A stretch of DNA of 64,000 nucleotides. It comes from Clostridium peptidivorans. Its GTDB lineage: Bacteria > Bacillota > Clostridia > Clostridiales > Clostridiaceae. A program made the position numbers and the translations under genes. Numbering within the stretch: the stretch's first letter is position 1; each line of letters starts with the position of its first letter. The notes under the pieces were generated by a model, which ran no database searches, had not been told where the DNA came from, and saw nothing but the letters and a program-made list of their open reading frames with translations. Positions 14,943 to 24,210 of the stretch are shown here, in pieces. The stretch is from contig NZ_OAOD01000008.1 of the NCBI RefSeq assembly GCF_900205925.1, positions 1 through 64,000 on the forward strand, given 5' to 3'.

Positions 14943-17480
14943 TTAAAATCTCACCGAAACTTTAGTAGAATATTTAACTTTGCTTCCATCCACATTATAA
15001 ACATTAAAGAGTAAAATTCCGTTATCTCCTGCTACTACTTTGATACCATCTGATAAGCCATTATAAGTATTTGCAAACCTACCTGTTGCTACAATTGTGA
15101 ACTGTCCAATAATCTGATCAGTTCCCTTATCATAATTACCATCTGAATTTTTATCAATGTATAAAGCATTATAGATAGTATCCGCTGTGTTATTTATATC
15201 TAACCTAATTGATTTAGCTTGTGAGCTTGTAAGTGTAATACCCTTAATAATTGGGTCCTTACCTACTGACTCAGTAGCATCTAACGCTGATCCATAATTA
15301 TATACTTTAGAATAAGTAGGCTTAGTAATTGTATTGAAGGCTACTGATTTAATAGGATTGCCTTCTTTAACTGTTAAGGTTAACTTAACCTTATTGATAT
15401 ATCCATTTAGTGTACCAGTATATGTGTATGTTCCTAGCTTGCTTGTATCAACTACTGAGCTGTCCCATATTACACCAACATCACGCATTGTTCTTCCATC
15501 GCTCATTTTTGCTGTTACTTTTGTTGGTAATGTATAATTATCACCTAGATTTACGCTTTGACTTACTAGGGTTACAGGGTTTACATTTAATGTGAAATTA
15601 ATTTTACTATTATATCCATCTATTGTTCCAGTATAAGTGAATGTTCCCGCTCTACTTGTATTTACTTTGGTTGGACTCCACTTTACTTCTACAGGTTTTG
15701 TACTCCCATCACTCATTGTTGCTATTACTGTCTTTGGTAATGTATACACATCATTTACGTTTGCTGTTGCACTTACTCTTGCATCTATAGCTGTTATTGG
15801 ATTTACTATTAATGTTAACTTGACTTTACTAGTATACCCAGCAACTGTTCCATTATAAGTAACCGCACCTGCCTTATTTGTAGCTACCTTTGTTGGATTC
15901 CAAGTTACTTTTAAAGACTTTGTAGTTCCATCACCCATCATTGCTGTTACTGTGGTTGGTAGCGTATAGCTGTCATGTAAATTTACTATTTCACTTATCT
16001 CATCTATTGAATCTATTCCAACTACTGTCAATGTGGTCTTAACTTTACTATCATATCCAACAACTGTTCCATTAAAAGTAAATGTGCCAGCTTTATTTGT
16101 AGCTGGTCTTGATGGACTCCATGTTACCTTTACAGATCTAGTACTTCCATCATACATTGTGGCTGTCAATGTGGTTGGTAGTGTATAGCTGTCATTTATA
16201 TATACTTTTTCATTTATATTCTCTATTGAAGCTATCGGTTTTACTGTTAATGTTAATTTAACCTTGCTATTATATCCATCAACTGTTCCGCTGTGCGTAA
16301 ACGTACCTGATTTACTTGTGGTTACCCTTGATGGACTCCAGGTTACCTTTACATCCCTAGTACTTCCATCCTCCATTGTAGCTGCTAATGTGGTTGGTAA
16401 TGTATAACTATCATTTATATTTATTGTTTCATCTATATCAGATATTGAAGCTATTGGTTTTACCGTTAATGTTAATTTAACCTTACTATTATATCCTGCA
16501 ACTGATCCATTATAAGTAAATGTACCGGCCTTATTTGTAGTTACTCTTGATGGACTCCAGTTTACCTTTACATCCCTAGTACTTCCATCTCCCATTGTTG
16601 CAGTTAATGTGGCTGGTAATGTATAACTGTCATTTATATTTATTGTTCCATCTATATCAGATATTGAAGCTATTGGTTTTACTGTCAATGTTAATTTAAC
16701 CTTGCTATTATACCCCAAAGCTGATCCATTATAAGTAAATGTACCGTCCCTATTTGTTGTTACTCTTGATGGACTCCAGTTTATCTTTACATCCCTAGTA
16801 CTTCCATCTCCCATTGTAGCAGTTAATGTGGTTGGTAATGTATAACTGTCATTTATGTTTATTGTTTCATTTATATCATCTATTGAAGTTACTCCGATTA
16901 CTGCTAATGTTAATTTAACTTTGCTGCTATAACCTAAAACTGTTCCATTATAAGTATATGTACCAGCTTTATTTGTTGTTACTCTTGATGGGCTCCAGCT
17001 TACCTTTAAAGATTTAGTACTTCCATCACCCATTGTTGCGCTTACTTCTTTAGGCAATGTGTAGCTGTCATTTATGTATACTGTTTTACTTATATCTTCT
17101 ATTGAAGTTATTGGAACCACTGTTAATGTTAATTTTACTTTACTACTATATCCTGAAACTGTTCCACTATGAGTATATGTATCAGCTTTATTTGTTGTTA
17201 CTCTTGATGGATTCCAGCTTACTCTTACATCCTTAGTGCTTCCATCACTCATTGTTGCTTTTACTGTCCTTGGTAATGTATAACTGCCATTTATGTTTAT
17301 TGTTTCATTTATATCATCTATTGAGGTTATTGTTATTGCTGCACTTGCTGCTTTTGCTGCTACTTTATTTGCAGCTAATAACCCACTTGCAGGTGTATTA
17401 AGTGTAAACGGCAGGTTAAAAGTTATCATAGATGCTATTACCAAAATTAAAAATATCTTTCCAGTTTTTTTAATACTCAT
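14943..17480 (-). CDS. Secreted surface protein with nine Ig-like (Big_4-type) repeats
   Basis: 845 residues. An N-terminal signal peptide (KKTGKIFLILVIASMITF) is followed by nine tandem repeats of about 70 residues, each with a xIxSIxDI start, a SYTLP core, a MxDGSTxxVxVxWxPS strand and a closing GYxSKVKLTLTV. The last 130 residues form a different domain containing DKNSDGNYDKGTDQ, a calcium-loop-like DxNxDG. No LPXTG anchor or SLH domain is present, so it is secreted or held by the C-terminal domain. AAAGGAG lies 8 nt before the ATG. Likely role: cell-surface or matrix protein; ligand unknown. Confidence 0.88.
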   Translation of the reverse strand: MSIKKTGKIFLILVIASMITFNLPFTLNTPASGLLAANKVAAKAASAAITITSIDDINETININGSYTLPRTVKATMSDGSTKDVRVSWNPSRVTTNKADTYTHSGTVSGYSSKVKLTLTVVPITSIEDISKTVYINDSYTLPKEVSATMGDGSTKSLKVSWSPSRVTTNKAGTYTYNGTVLGYSSKVKLTLAVIGVTSIDDINETININDSYTLPTTLTATMGDGSTRDVKINWSPSRVTTNRDGTFTYNGSALGYNSKVKLTLTVKPIASISDIDGTININDSYTLPATLTATMGDGSTRDVKVNWSPSRVTTNKAGTFTYNGSVAGYNSKVKLTLTVKPIASISDIDETININDSYTLPTTLAATMEDGSTRDVKVTWSPSRVTTSKSGTFTHSGTVDGYNSKVKLTLTVKPIASIENINEKVYINDSYTLPTTLTATMYDGSTRSVKVTWSPSRPATNKAGTFTFNGTVVGYDSKVKTTLTVVGIDSIDEISEIVNLHDSYTLPTTVTAMMGDGTTKSLKVTWNPTKVATNKAGAVTYNGTVAGYTSKVKLTLIVNPITAIDARVSATANVNDVYTLPKTVIATMSDGSTKPVEVKWSPTKVNTSRAGTFTYTGTIDGYNSKINFTLNVNPVTLVSQSVNLGDNYTLPTKVTAKMSDGRTMRDVGVIWDSSVVDTSKLGTYTYTGTLNGYINKVKLTLTVKEGNPIKSVAFNTITKPTYSKVYNYGSALDATESVGKDPIIKGITLTSSQAKSIRLDINNTADTIYNALYIDKNSDGNYDKGTDQIIGQFTIVATGRFANTYNGLSDGIKVVAGDNGILLFNVYNVDGSKVKYSTKVSVRF
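15360..17340 (-). repeat. Nine tandem ~210-bp coding repeats (Ig-like domains)
   Basis: Repeat units encode the Ig-like domains of the surface protein. The middle units (about 16200-16860) are nearly identical at the DNA level, sharing ACATCCCTAGTACTTCCATC on the plus strand, while the outer units have diverged. This pattern points to recent unit duplication or homogenisation in the middle of the array. Confidence 0.85.
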
Positions 17481-17589
17481 CCTTAATCTCCTTTAATATT
17501 ATTCATTTATTATAATTCTACATTTTATTGTATTATCCTCCTTTATTTTCTTATGACATTAGCATTGTTTTAAAATATGAACTAAAAAA

Positions 17590-17611
17590 GAACCATCATC
17601 TCTGACGATTC
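17590..17611 (-). terminator. Intrinsic terminator of the 17657 gene
   Basis: On the minus strand GAATCGTCA / TGATGGTTC form 9 bp with two G-U pairs and a 4-nt loop, then TTTTTT. Confidence 0.8.
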
Positions 17612-17656
17612 TCTCTTAATCACAGCAAATCCTATTTTATTGCTATTTTAATATAA

Positions 17657-18256
17657 TTATTTTTTTCTTCCAGTATTATAAACTCTTTTAAATAAATTCG
17701 GATAATCTATAACAAGTCCATCTTTATCTACATAAAATTCCGCTGTAAACCCACTATTTAGATTTTCATATCTATATTTACAACCATTTAGATTTGACTC
17801 CACACAAGTATAGCGCTGGTTTACAGGTCTTAAATTAAAATTATAAATATCAATATAAACTACTTTTATTTCTCTTGATTCTCCTGATTTTAATGATAAG
17901 CGCCTAACTGGAATTGTATTAGTAAAAGGAGTAGCAGAAATATCAATATCTATGCAGCCCTCTAAGCTTTTTACTAATTTACCAGTATCAGTTGTCCAAT
18001 TTCCACTTCCATCTGATTGTAATACAATGTTTCTATGTTTACCATCAAATATCTGTACATCAAACTTCCTAACTTTCCAGTCTAAATTACAGTATATATT
18101 ATACAATATACGAATTGGCTTATCTTCTCTCATTGTTAGAATAACTGAATTTGCTGTAATACATTCATCATCTTTTAATAAAAATAAATGCTCCAATCCT
18201 GACTCATTAAGTCTCTTCCACATTACATCTACTGTAATTTTACTTTCTTCATTCAT
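17657..18256 (-). CDS. Putative glycolipid-binding family protein (DUF1089 type)
   Basis: 199 residues. It matches the putative glycolipid-binding family in the order of its motifs: an N-terminal W+RL..GLEHLFL, a central GSGNW, a CIDIDISATPFTNTIPVRRL core, and DKDGLVIDYPNLFKRV at the end. The fold is a single beta barrel found in many bacteria. The family name comes from a structural suggestion, and its role is not established. The ATG at 18256 is preferred over 18283 because GAGGTG sits about 9 nt upstream. It is monocistronic with its own terminator. Confidence 0.82.
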   Translation of the reverse strand: MNEESKITVDVMWKRLNESGLEHLFLLKDDECITANSVILTMREDKPIRILYNIYCNLDWKVRKFDVQIFDGKHRNIVLQSDGSGNWTTDTGKLVKSLEGCIDIDISATPFTNTIPVRRLSLKSGESREIKVVYIDIYNFNLRPVNQRYTCVESNLNGCKYRYENLNSGFTAEFYVDKDGLVIDYPNLFKRVYNTGRKK

Positions 18257-18363
18257 TAATACCATCACCTCTGTTACAAACACCTGTCCCCATCAATTAT
18301 ATCAATACCATTTTCAGTTAACTATTATATGCGACTTAAAGTGAACTGTCTATTTTTCTAAAT

Positions 18364-19089
18364 CTATTTTATCTTTTCTAATTGTTCTATTAAATATGTA
18401 ATTGCTTCATTCTTCGTTTGTGGTTCATCATGTCCCCAAACATAAGTATCAAAATGAATTTTTCTCATTAGTGCAATAAAAGATTCTAACTTATCTTTAT
18501 CATAATTACCATTGTTATTATAGAAATCTTCACAATTTGCATCACCAACGAACAACGTTTTTTCTTCTGGTACATAAACTAATACGGAATCTTCTGAATG
18601 AGGTGCCTCACTTTCAATTAGTTCACAATGAACTCCACCTAAATCAATTTTTAAACTTCCGCTAAATTCTATATCTGCAGGGACTACTTTTATCTCTTGT
18701 CTGTTTGAATACTCCACTTTGATGCATCTATCACACATTTCAATGTCTTTCCCTGCTTTAAGTCTATTTTTCATATCCTCATCAGACCACTGCCATGTTA
18801 CAACTTCTTTTAATTTGTCATTTGTCAATTTTCCTGCAATTGTCCTCCCTGCTACTGAATGCATGCCAAATGTATGATCCCAATGCCAATGTGTAATCAC
18901 TGTATAATCTGGCAATTTCAAATTTGCATTTTTTAATTCAGAATAAAATTTTTCTACATGCTTAGATGAATTACCTGCATCTATAGCCAATGAATATTTA
19001 TCTCCTTTGATATATCCAAGAACTGGTCTATCATTTTCTTCTTCGTTAGGTAAGTAATAAATTCTATCAGATATTTTTTTTAGTTCCAT
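18364..19089 (-). CDS. Metallo-beta-lactamase-fold hydrolase (class B-like)
   Basis: 241 residues with the zinc motif THWHWDHTFG (HxHxDH), an AIDAG strand before it, a downstream histidine in ESEAPHSEDSVLVY, FVGDANCEDFY for the bridging Asp and WGHDEPQ for the last His. It is a complete hydrolase of the superfamily and looks more like the thiolesterase/quorum-hydrolase group than a true beta-lactamase: there is no signal peptide. Substrate unknown. AAAGGAG is 9 nt before the ATG. Confidence 0.85.
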   Translation of the reverse strand: MELKKISDRIYYLPNEEENDRPVLGYIKGDKYSLAIDAGNSSKHVEKFYSELKNANLKLPDYTVITHWHWDHTFGMHSVAGRTIAGKLTNDKLKEVVTWQWSDEDMKNRLKAGKDIEMCDRCIKVEYSNRQEIKVVPADIEFSGSLKIDLGGVHCELIESEAPHSEDSVLVYVPEEKTLFVGDANCEDFYNNNGNYDKDKLESFIALMRKIHFDTYVWGHDEPQTKNEAITYLIEQLEKIK

Positions 19090-19243
19090 ATTTTCTTTCT
19101 CCTTTAAAATTAAATTGCTTTAGCTAATTACCCCATCAGTTATGACATATTTACATACAGTTAATATAAATAATCTTTAAATATTTTATTAAAAATCCAT
19201 AATACAAACATTTATATTTTACCATATAATCGCTATATAAACA

Positions 19244-19345
19244 TCATTTTCTCGCTGTTGAAATTACTCCTAAGATAAGTATACCAACACTTATTGGCAC
19301 AACATAAGAAGGAATACCTTTGCAGATACTCCCTCCTTTGTTCCT
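19244..19345 (-). pseudogene. Possible C-terminal fragment of a small membrane protein
   Basis: An open stretch on the minus strand, ending at the TGA at 19246-19244, encodes CKGIPSYVVPISVGILILG and then STARK, like the last helix of a small membrane protein. GGAGGG occurs upstream but no standard start codon follows at a suitable distance, and stops close the frame just before it. It may be a remnant; the call is weak. Confidence 0.25.
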
Positions 19346-19380
19346 AGATAACTTATTACGTTATCATTGATATTCAATTC

Positions 19381-20412
19381 TTATGAAGTGTAAATACTAT
19401 TTGGACTTTTTAATTTTCCCTTAATATTAGGATTATCTTTTATTCCAGTATTCATCTCCTCAATCAGTTCATCACTTGTAATATTACTTATGTCAGAAGA
19501 TATTTTATCTTCTTGAATATTTTCTGCTTTCCCCTTTAGCTGAATTAGAATTATCGAAGACATAATCAAAACTATACCTATTAACTGAGGAATTTCGAAC
19601 AATTCACCAAATATTATAAATGCTAATATCGAAGCTACTACAGGTTCTATACTTGCTACAATACTTGCTTTACCTGATTCAATATATTGAAGAGATTTAA
19701 CAATTGAACAATTTGGTACAAGAGTAGCAACAACTCCAAGTCCAATAATATTAACTAATGAAGATGTATCCTTAACTGATGTTACTAATGTCCATGGTGG
19801 TGCAAAGAACCATAAAAATATTGCTCCAAATAAAAATGAATATATTAAATGAGTTTTATATGAATATTTTTTTATACCTATTTTACCTAAAATATTTTGA
19901 AGTGCAACTGCAAAGCCAGAAGTTACTCCCCATATAATGCCTATTAAATTCAATTTGAAAGCAGTACTATCATATGCTTTTACTACTAGACAGCAGCCTA
20001 CTATAGCTAATATTAAAGCTATAAATTTTTTAACTGTGAATTTCTCCTTGAATATAAAATAAGATAAAACTACCACAATAATAGGATTAATAAATAATAA
20101 AACTGAAGCAGTAGCAACTCCTGTATACTTAACTGCATAAGTAGAAGCAATAAACATCCCATCTAAGGCAAACACACCATAAATAGCAAATAGTAGCAGT
20201 CCTTTTAAATCTGTTTTAAAGCATTTTGGATCTTTTATTAGGTTAATAATAATATAAACTATTGCCGCAACAGTGGGCCTAAAAGATGATATCGTCATGG
20301 AATCAAATCCAAGATCAGCTAAGTTCTTTACGAAAATCCCCATAGCACCCCAAGAAGCTCCTGCAAGTAACGCATAGAAATAACCCTTTTTAACATTGTT
20401 ATAATTTTCCAT
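19381..20412 (-). CDS. DMT-superfamily (EamA) transporter under glycine riboswitch control
   Basis: 343 residues with ten membrane helices in two EamA repeats (GASWGAMGIFVKNLADLGFD at the start, SIEPVVASILAFIIFGE in the second) and an unusual 40-residue hydrophilic tail (EDKISSDISNITSDEL). EamA proteins export amino acids and other metabolites. The two glycine riboswitches in front argue that it exports glycine or a related small amino acid when glycine is high; the family alone does not prove this. GAGAGGAG lies 8 nt before the ATG. Confidence 0.9.
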   Translation of the reverse strand: MENYNNVKKGYFYALLAGASWGAMGIFVKNLADLGFDSMTISSFRPTVAAIVYIIINLIKDPKCFKTDLKGLLLFAIYGVFALDGMFIASTYAVKYTGVATASVLLFINPIIVVVLSYFIFKEKFTVKKFIALILAIVGCCLVVKAYDSTAFKLNLIGIIWGVTSGFAVALQNILGKIGIKKYSYKTHLIYSFLFGAIFLWFFAPPWTLVTSVKDTSSLVNIIGLGVVATLVPNCSIVKSLQYIESGKASIVASIEPVVASILAFIIFGELFEIPQLIGIVLIMSSIILIQLKGKAENIQEDKISSDISNITSDELIEEMNTGIKDNPNIKGKLKSPNSIYTS

Positions 20413-20464
20413 AAAATATCTCCTCTCTGTGAATTTTTTTATGTGATTTCATGGAAAAAAAATA

Positions 20465-20625
20465 AGAGAGAACAAACCCCAAGTTTGCTCTCTCTGTTTA
20501 AATCCAGAGTCTATCCAGATATAATCCTTTTGCCTGAGAATTTCGCTTTTTTTATTGGGATAAAAAAGTTTGTCCCTTCGGCGGCCTAAAAATTTAAGCT
20601 CTCTCTTATATCTTTCACCTAGTAT
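20465..20625 (-). promoter_or_regulatory. Glycine riboswitch, gene-proximal unit with its own terminator
   Basis: The minus strand reads CCGCCGAAGGGACAA, then ATTCTCAGGCAAAAGGAT, the conserved glycine aptamer core. P1 pairs AGATATAA (near 20613-20606) with TTATATCT (20523-20516). A linker GACTCTGG as in tandem glycine RNAs follows. Next comes a 13-bp terminator stem (20495-20465, AGAGAGAGCAAAC / GTTTGTTCTCTCT) with TTATTTTTTTT. The ATG of the transporter gene is 53 bases further on. Confidence 0.85.
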
Positions 20626-20684
20626 AGTATATATTTAGTTTTATATATTGGAATAGCTATTCTCATAAAAAGATAAAAAAATAA

Positions 20685-20845
20685 AGAGAGAACAAACCCC
20701 AAGTTTGCTCTCTCTGTTTGTATCCAGAGTCTATCCAGATATAATCCTTTTGCCTGAGAATTTCACTTTATTTCATTGGGATAAAATAAAACTTGTCCCT
20801 TCGGCGGTTTAAAACTTTAAACTCTCTCTTATATCCTTCAACTAG
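20685..20845 (-). promoter_or_regulatory. Glycine riboswitch, distal unit with its own terminator
   Basis: A second full unit with the same elements: P1 GATATAA (20835-20829) / TTATATC, CCGCCGAAGGGACAAG, TTCTCAGGCAAAAGGAT, the CTCTGG linker and an identical terminator stem (20715-20685) followed by TTTATTTTTTTATC. About 60 bases separate this terminator from the next aptamer. Positions 20846-21120 hold the promoters for both directions and no other gene. Confidence 0.85.
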
Positions 20846-21120
20846 TAAATTATTCAATTCATACATCGTTTACATTGTACAATTAAAAAAATATAATTGT
20901 CAACGATGTTTGTATCACTTTCATTATATTTACAGTTGATTTCCACGCTTTTACTACTGTTTTCGTTAAATTCGTTAATATTTGCAAAAGACACTTACTG
21001 TCTTTTAGCCTTTTAAATCTTTTCATGTTCTTCTATAAAAATATTAGCTTACAAAATTGTGCAATAAAAGAGAGGATATATATTTTTTATCATGTTAAAC
21101 TTTATTTAGGAGGCGATGAT

Positions 21121-21990
21121 ATGGAGTGGTTTAAAAAATTAAGTCAATCTATTGATTATATAGAAAATAATTTGAATGGAGCTATTTCTTATGATGAAAT
21201 ATCAAAAATAGCAGGTTGCTCTACTTACTCTTTCCAACGTATGTTTACATATATTGCAGGTATTCCTTTAGCTGAATATATAAGACGTAGACGTATGACA
21301 ATTGCTGCATTTGAACTACAAACTAAAGAAATTAAAATTATGGACATAGCACTGAAGTATGGTTATACCTCACCAACTGCTTTTAATCGTGCGTTTCAAA
21401 GTGTTCATGGGGTGGCACCAACTCTTGCAAGGACAGAAGGAACTCTACTAGAAGCATATCCAAGAATCAGTTTTTCAATATCAATTATGGGAGGTGAAAG
21501 TATGAAGTATCGAATAGAAAAAAAAGAGCCTATTCGAATTGTAGGAATAAGAACTAGTTTACAAGAAAATGTTGAATACAATTTTAAAGTAGTTCCTGAA
21601 TTTTGGAATGAAACATTCAAAAATGATGAGTATCTTAAAATTTGTAGCTTAAATAATCAATCCCCTAATGGCATTCTTGGTGTATCAGTATATGAAAATC
21701 CTAAAGAAATTTATTATTATATAGCTACTTCTACAAATAAGGATACTCCAGAAAATATGATAGAATACACTATTCCATCAGCAACTTGGGTCATTTTTGA
21801 ATGTAATGGTAATTTTAAAGAATCTATTCAGAGCATATTTAGAAAATTTCTTACAGAATGGCTCCCATTCTCAAACTATGAATATGCAGGATTACCAGAT
21901 ATAGAAATATACCCAATAACCAAGTCTAACATTGCTGCTGGTCATTCAGAGGTTTGGATAGCAATTAATAAAGTAGAAGAGGTGGAATAG
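21121..21990 (+). CDS. AraC-family regulator with GyrI-like effector domain
   Basis: 289 residues. Residues 1-110 carry two helix-turn-helix motifs (ISKIAGCSTYSFQRMF and IMDIALKYGYTSPTAFNRAF). The rest is a GyrI/SMCAR-like ligand domain with an EVWIAI end, a type that often binds cationic drugs or small molecules. The ATG at 21121 has AGGAGG 7 nt upstream and is chosen over an upstream frame start at 21025. Its stop abuts the ATG of an ABC ATPase, so it likely controls its own exporter operon. Confidence 0.92.
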   Translation: MEWFKKLSQSIDYIENNLNGAISYDEISKIAGCSTYSFQRMFTYIAGIPLAEYIRRRRMTIAAFELQTKEIKIMDIALKYGYTSPTAFNRAFQSVHGVAPTLARTEGTLLEAYPRISFSISIMGGESMKYRIEKKEPIRIVGIRTSLQENVEYNFKVVPEFWNETFKNDEYLKICSLNNQSPNGILGVSVYENPKEIYYYIATSTNKDTPENMIEYTIPSATWVIFECNGNFKESIQSIFRKFLTEWLPFSNYEYAGLPDIEIYPITKSNIAAGHSEVWIAINKVEEVE

Positions 21991-22956
21991 ATGTTTGCAA
22001 TCGAAATTAAAAATCTAAATAAACATTATAAAAATGGGGTTAGAGCATTAAATGATTTGAATTTAACAGTAAAAAAAGGAGAAATCTTTTCTCTTCTTGG
22101 TCCAAATGGAGCTGGCAAATCATCACTGATTAACATTTTAACAACATTTTATAATGCTACTTCTGGTACAATAAATGTTTTAGGAAAAAGTTTATCTGAA
22201 AACCCTCATTGGGTAAGAAATCAAATAGCTTGTGTTTCACAACAAGTTTCAATAGACGAACATCTTTCTCTAATGGAAAATATGATTTTCCAAAGTAGAC
22301 TATATAAAGTTAAGCCTAAAGAGGCTGAACAAAGAATAAAAACATTAATAGATATTTTTGATCTTTCTAATTATTTAAAATATCCCACCTCTTCTTATTC
22401 TGGTGGCATAAAACGTAGGCTTGACATTGCCATGAATCTAGTTTCTTCACCTAAAATTTTATTTTTAGATGAGCCTACAGTAGGCATGGATGTAGAATCA
22501 AGAGCAGCAATGTGGAAAATGCTTTTAAAAATACGTGATAAACTAGGAACGACAATTTTTCTTACTACTCATTATCTTGAGGAAGCCGACTTTCTAAGTG
22601 ATACAATATGCATTATGAAAAAGGGAAAAATATTAGCACAAGGTTCAAGAGAAGAATTAGGAAATTATATAAAACAAAATATGTTACGTATTATTTTTCC
22701 TACTAACGAAGAAGCTAAAAAATATAAAAATATTTTAAATAATATGTATAATACTAAATTTACTATCTTAGAAAATAAATCTGTATTTATATCATTAGCT
22801 AATAATAATACTAGCGCTTTAACTGAAATTAATAAATGGCTTTTAGACAATGATATAAAATTTAATGGAATTGAAATTACAGAGCCAAGCTTAGAAGATA
22901 TTTTTCTTATAATAACAAATTCAGTTAAAAATAGAATGGAGGAATCAAAGTGTTAA
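21991..22956 (+). CDS. ABC exporter ATP-binding protein (DrrA/ABC-2 type)
   Basis: 321 residues. Walker A GPNGAGKSS, Q-loop region VSQQVSIDEHLSL, signature YSGGIKRRLDIA, Walker B ILFLDEPTVGMD and the H-loop TTHYLEEAD are all intact. A C-terminal regulatory segment of about 90 residues follows, as in drug or antibiotic exporters of the DrrA type. The ATG follows the regulator stop without a gap, using GAGGTGG inside the upstream gene. It pairs with the overlapping permease gene. Confidence 0.94.
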   Translation: MFAIEIKNLNKHYKNGVRALNDLNLTVKKGEIFSLLGPNGAGKSSLINILTTFYNATSGTINVLGKSLSENPHWVRNQIACVSQQVSIDEHLSLMENMIFQSRLYKVKPKEAEQRIKTLIDIFDLSNYLKYPTSSYSGGIKRRLDIAMNLVSSPKILFLDEPTVGMDVESRAAMWKMLLKIRDKLGTTIFLTTHYLEEADFLSDTICIMKKGKILAQGSREELGNYIKQNMLRIIFPTNEEAKKYKNILNNMYNTKFTILENKSVFISLANNNTSALTEINKWLLDNDIKFNGIEITEPSLEDIFLIITNSVKNRMEESKC

Positions 22957-23699
22957 ATATTCTATGGCGAAATATGAAATGGCGTTTTGAAAATCCTTTA
23001 TCAATTGTTTTTACTATAATTCAGCCGCTTCTATGGTTAGTAATGTATAGTACGGTTGCTAGTCATACAATGCAAGATTTAGGAATCCAAAATTACACTG
23101 CTTTTATCCTTCCTGGAATCATTGTTCTGGTGATATTTGGTGCTTGTTGTAGTTGTGGATTTATAAATTTCATTATGAGATCTAATGGTAGTTTTTATAG
23201 GATTTTAATTGCTCCTATTAACCGAAAATCAATTATTTTAGGACAAATGTTAGAGGCAATATTAGTTTCATTTTTAGAAATAGCCATTTTATATGTTGTG
23301 AGCCTCTTTTTTTCTGTTAGAATTGAAACAGGGTTAATTGGAATATTACTAATTATTTTACTTATCTTTATGACTGGATTTTTTATGTCAGGACTTTCAT
23401 ATTATATGAGCTTGTTACTCCCTAATGAAGTAATTTACGAAACAATAATGAATTCAATTGTATTACCACTTTTCTTTTTAAGTACAGCACTATTTCCTCT
23501 TGAAGGTTTAACCGGTACTTTGCGAACAATCGTATTAATAAATCCTTTTACACATATTATTAACGTATTACGTAGTTTAATAATTGGAAATACTATCTTA
23601 TTCTCAGATATACTACCTGTAATTTTATTATTTATAGTAATGTGTGCTCTAAGTTTTTTATTAGCGATATGGAGGTTAAAAAAAGAAACAGCTAACTAA
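22950..23699 (+). CDS. ABC-2 type exporter permease
   Basis: 249 residues, six membrane helices, with the ABC-2 motif region MRSNGSFYRILIAPINRKSI and a C-terminal LINPFTHIINVLRSLI. The GTG start at 22950 overlaps the ATPase stop by 7 nt and has GGAGG 7 nt upstream, so translation is coupled. Together with the ATPase it forms an exporter whose substrate is not evident; the AraC/GyrI-type regulator suggests a drug or peptide. Confidence 0.92.
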   Translation: MLNILWRNMKWRFENPLSIVFTIIQPLLWLVMYSTVASHTMQDLGIQNYTAFILPGIIVLVIFGACCSCGFINFIMRSNGSFYRILIAPINRKSIILGQMLEAILVSFLEIAILYVVSLFFSVRIETGLIGILLIILLIFMTGFFMSGLSYYMSLLLPNEVIYETIMNSIVLPLFFLSTALFPLEGLTGTLRTIVLINPFTHIINVLRSLIIGNTILFSDILPVILLFIVMCALSFLLAIWRLKKETAN

Positions 23700-23792
23700 A
23701 ATTTTAGTAAAAAGCTCATTTACTTATGTTACTTTTTTACGCTCTCTCAAATAGCTAACTGCTATCATGGTTATTGCCTCCTTAAAAAATAA

Positions 23793-23827
23793 AAAACTCT
23801 TACCCATATTGTTAAGGTAAGAGTTTT
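23793..23827. terminator. Bidirectional intrinsic terminator
   Basis: Arms AAAACTCTTACC / GGTAAGAGTTTT with an 11-nt loop; A- and T-runs on both sides. It lies between the plus-strand ABC operon and the minus-strand DUF3955 gene and could serve both. Confidence 0.8.
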
Positions 23828-23931
23828 CAATATTATAATATATATTTAAAAATAGTTTAATACTTCAATTATTTTAGTTAATACGATTATATTTTAAGCT
23901 ATTTTTAAAATTATATATCTTTAATAAATTT

Positions 23932-24135
23932 TTAATGCTTGCGAACGGATGTTGATATAAAGATTATCACCCCAGAAAGTACAGCAATAGCCACAAATAA
24001 CCAAGCTATTGGTATTAAGAAAAATGGTTCTATTAAAGTACCATCCTCAGCAACTTTAGATCCTATGATATTATAAGCAACTATACAACCAAAGGATATA
24101 ATAAGCGATATTAAAGATACAATGTATTTTTTCAT
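23932..24135 (-). CDS. Small membrane protein, DUF3955 type
   Basis: 67 residues with two membrane helices flanking a VAEDGTLIEPFFLIPIAWLF segment, the mark of DUF3955 proteins. The ATG at 24135 has GGGAGG 9 nt upstream. It is the last of three minus-strand genes with an XRE regulator and a DUF2975 protein, a frequent clostridial and bacillal arrangement. Function unknown. Confidence 0.75.
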   Translation of the reverse strand: MKKYIVSLISLIISFGCIVAYNIIGSKVAEDGTLIEPFFLIPIAWLFVAIAVLSGVIIFISTSVRKH

Positions 24136-24210
24136 TGAAAATTCCTCCCTTTTAATCAAGTTAATTTTTTAGATTTTTTTATGTTTAATTTTATTTATAA
24201 AATACTGATA

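Noticed and set aside
15360-17340. Regular repeats first considered as a CRISPR-like array
   Set aside because: Repeats are about 210 bp and open-coding throughout; they encode Ig-like domains. No short repeat-spacer array exists in the window.
17500-17570. AAAGGAGG followed 13 nt later by ATG TAG on the minus strand upstream of the surface protein gene
   Set aside because: A start-stop of one codon is possible as a leader, but spacing is poor and AT-rich DNA gives such matches by chance.
23724-23768. Minus-strand 14-codon frame (MIAVSYLRERKKVT) behind AAGGAGG
   Set aside because: Good ribosome site but far too short, overlaps the region after a convergent operon, and no downstream gene it could lead; may be chance.
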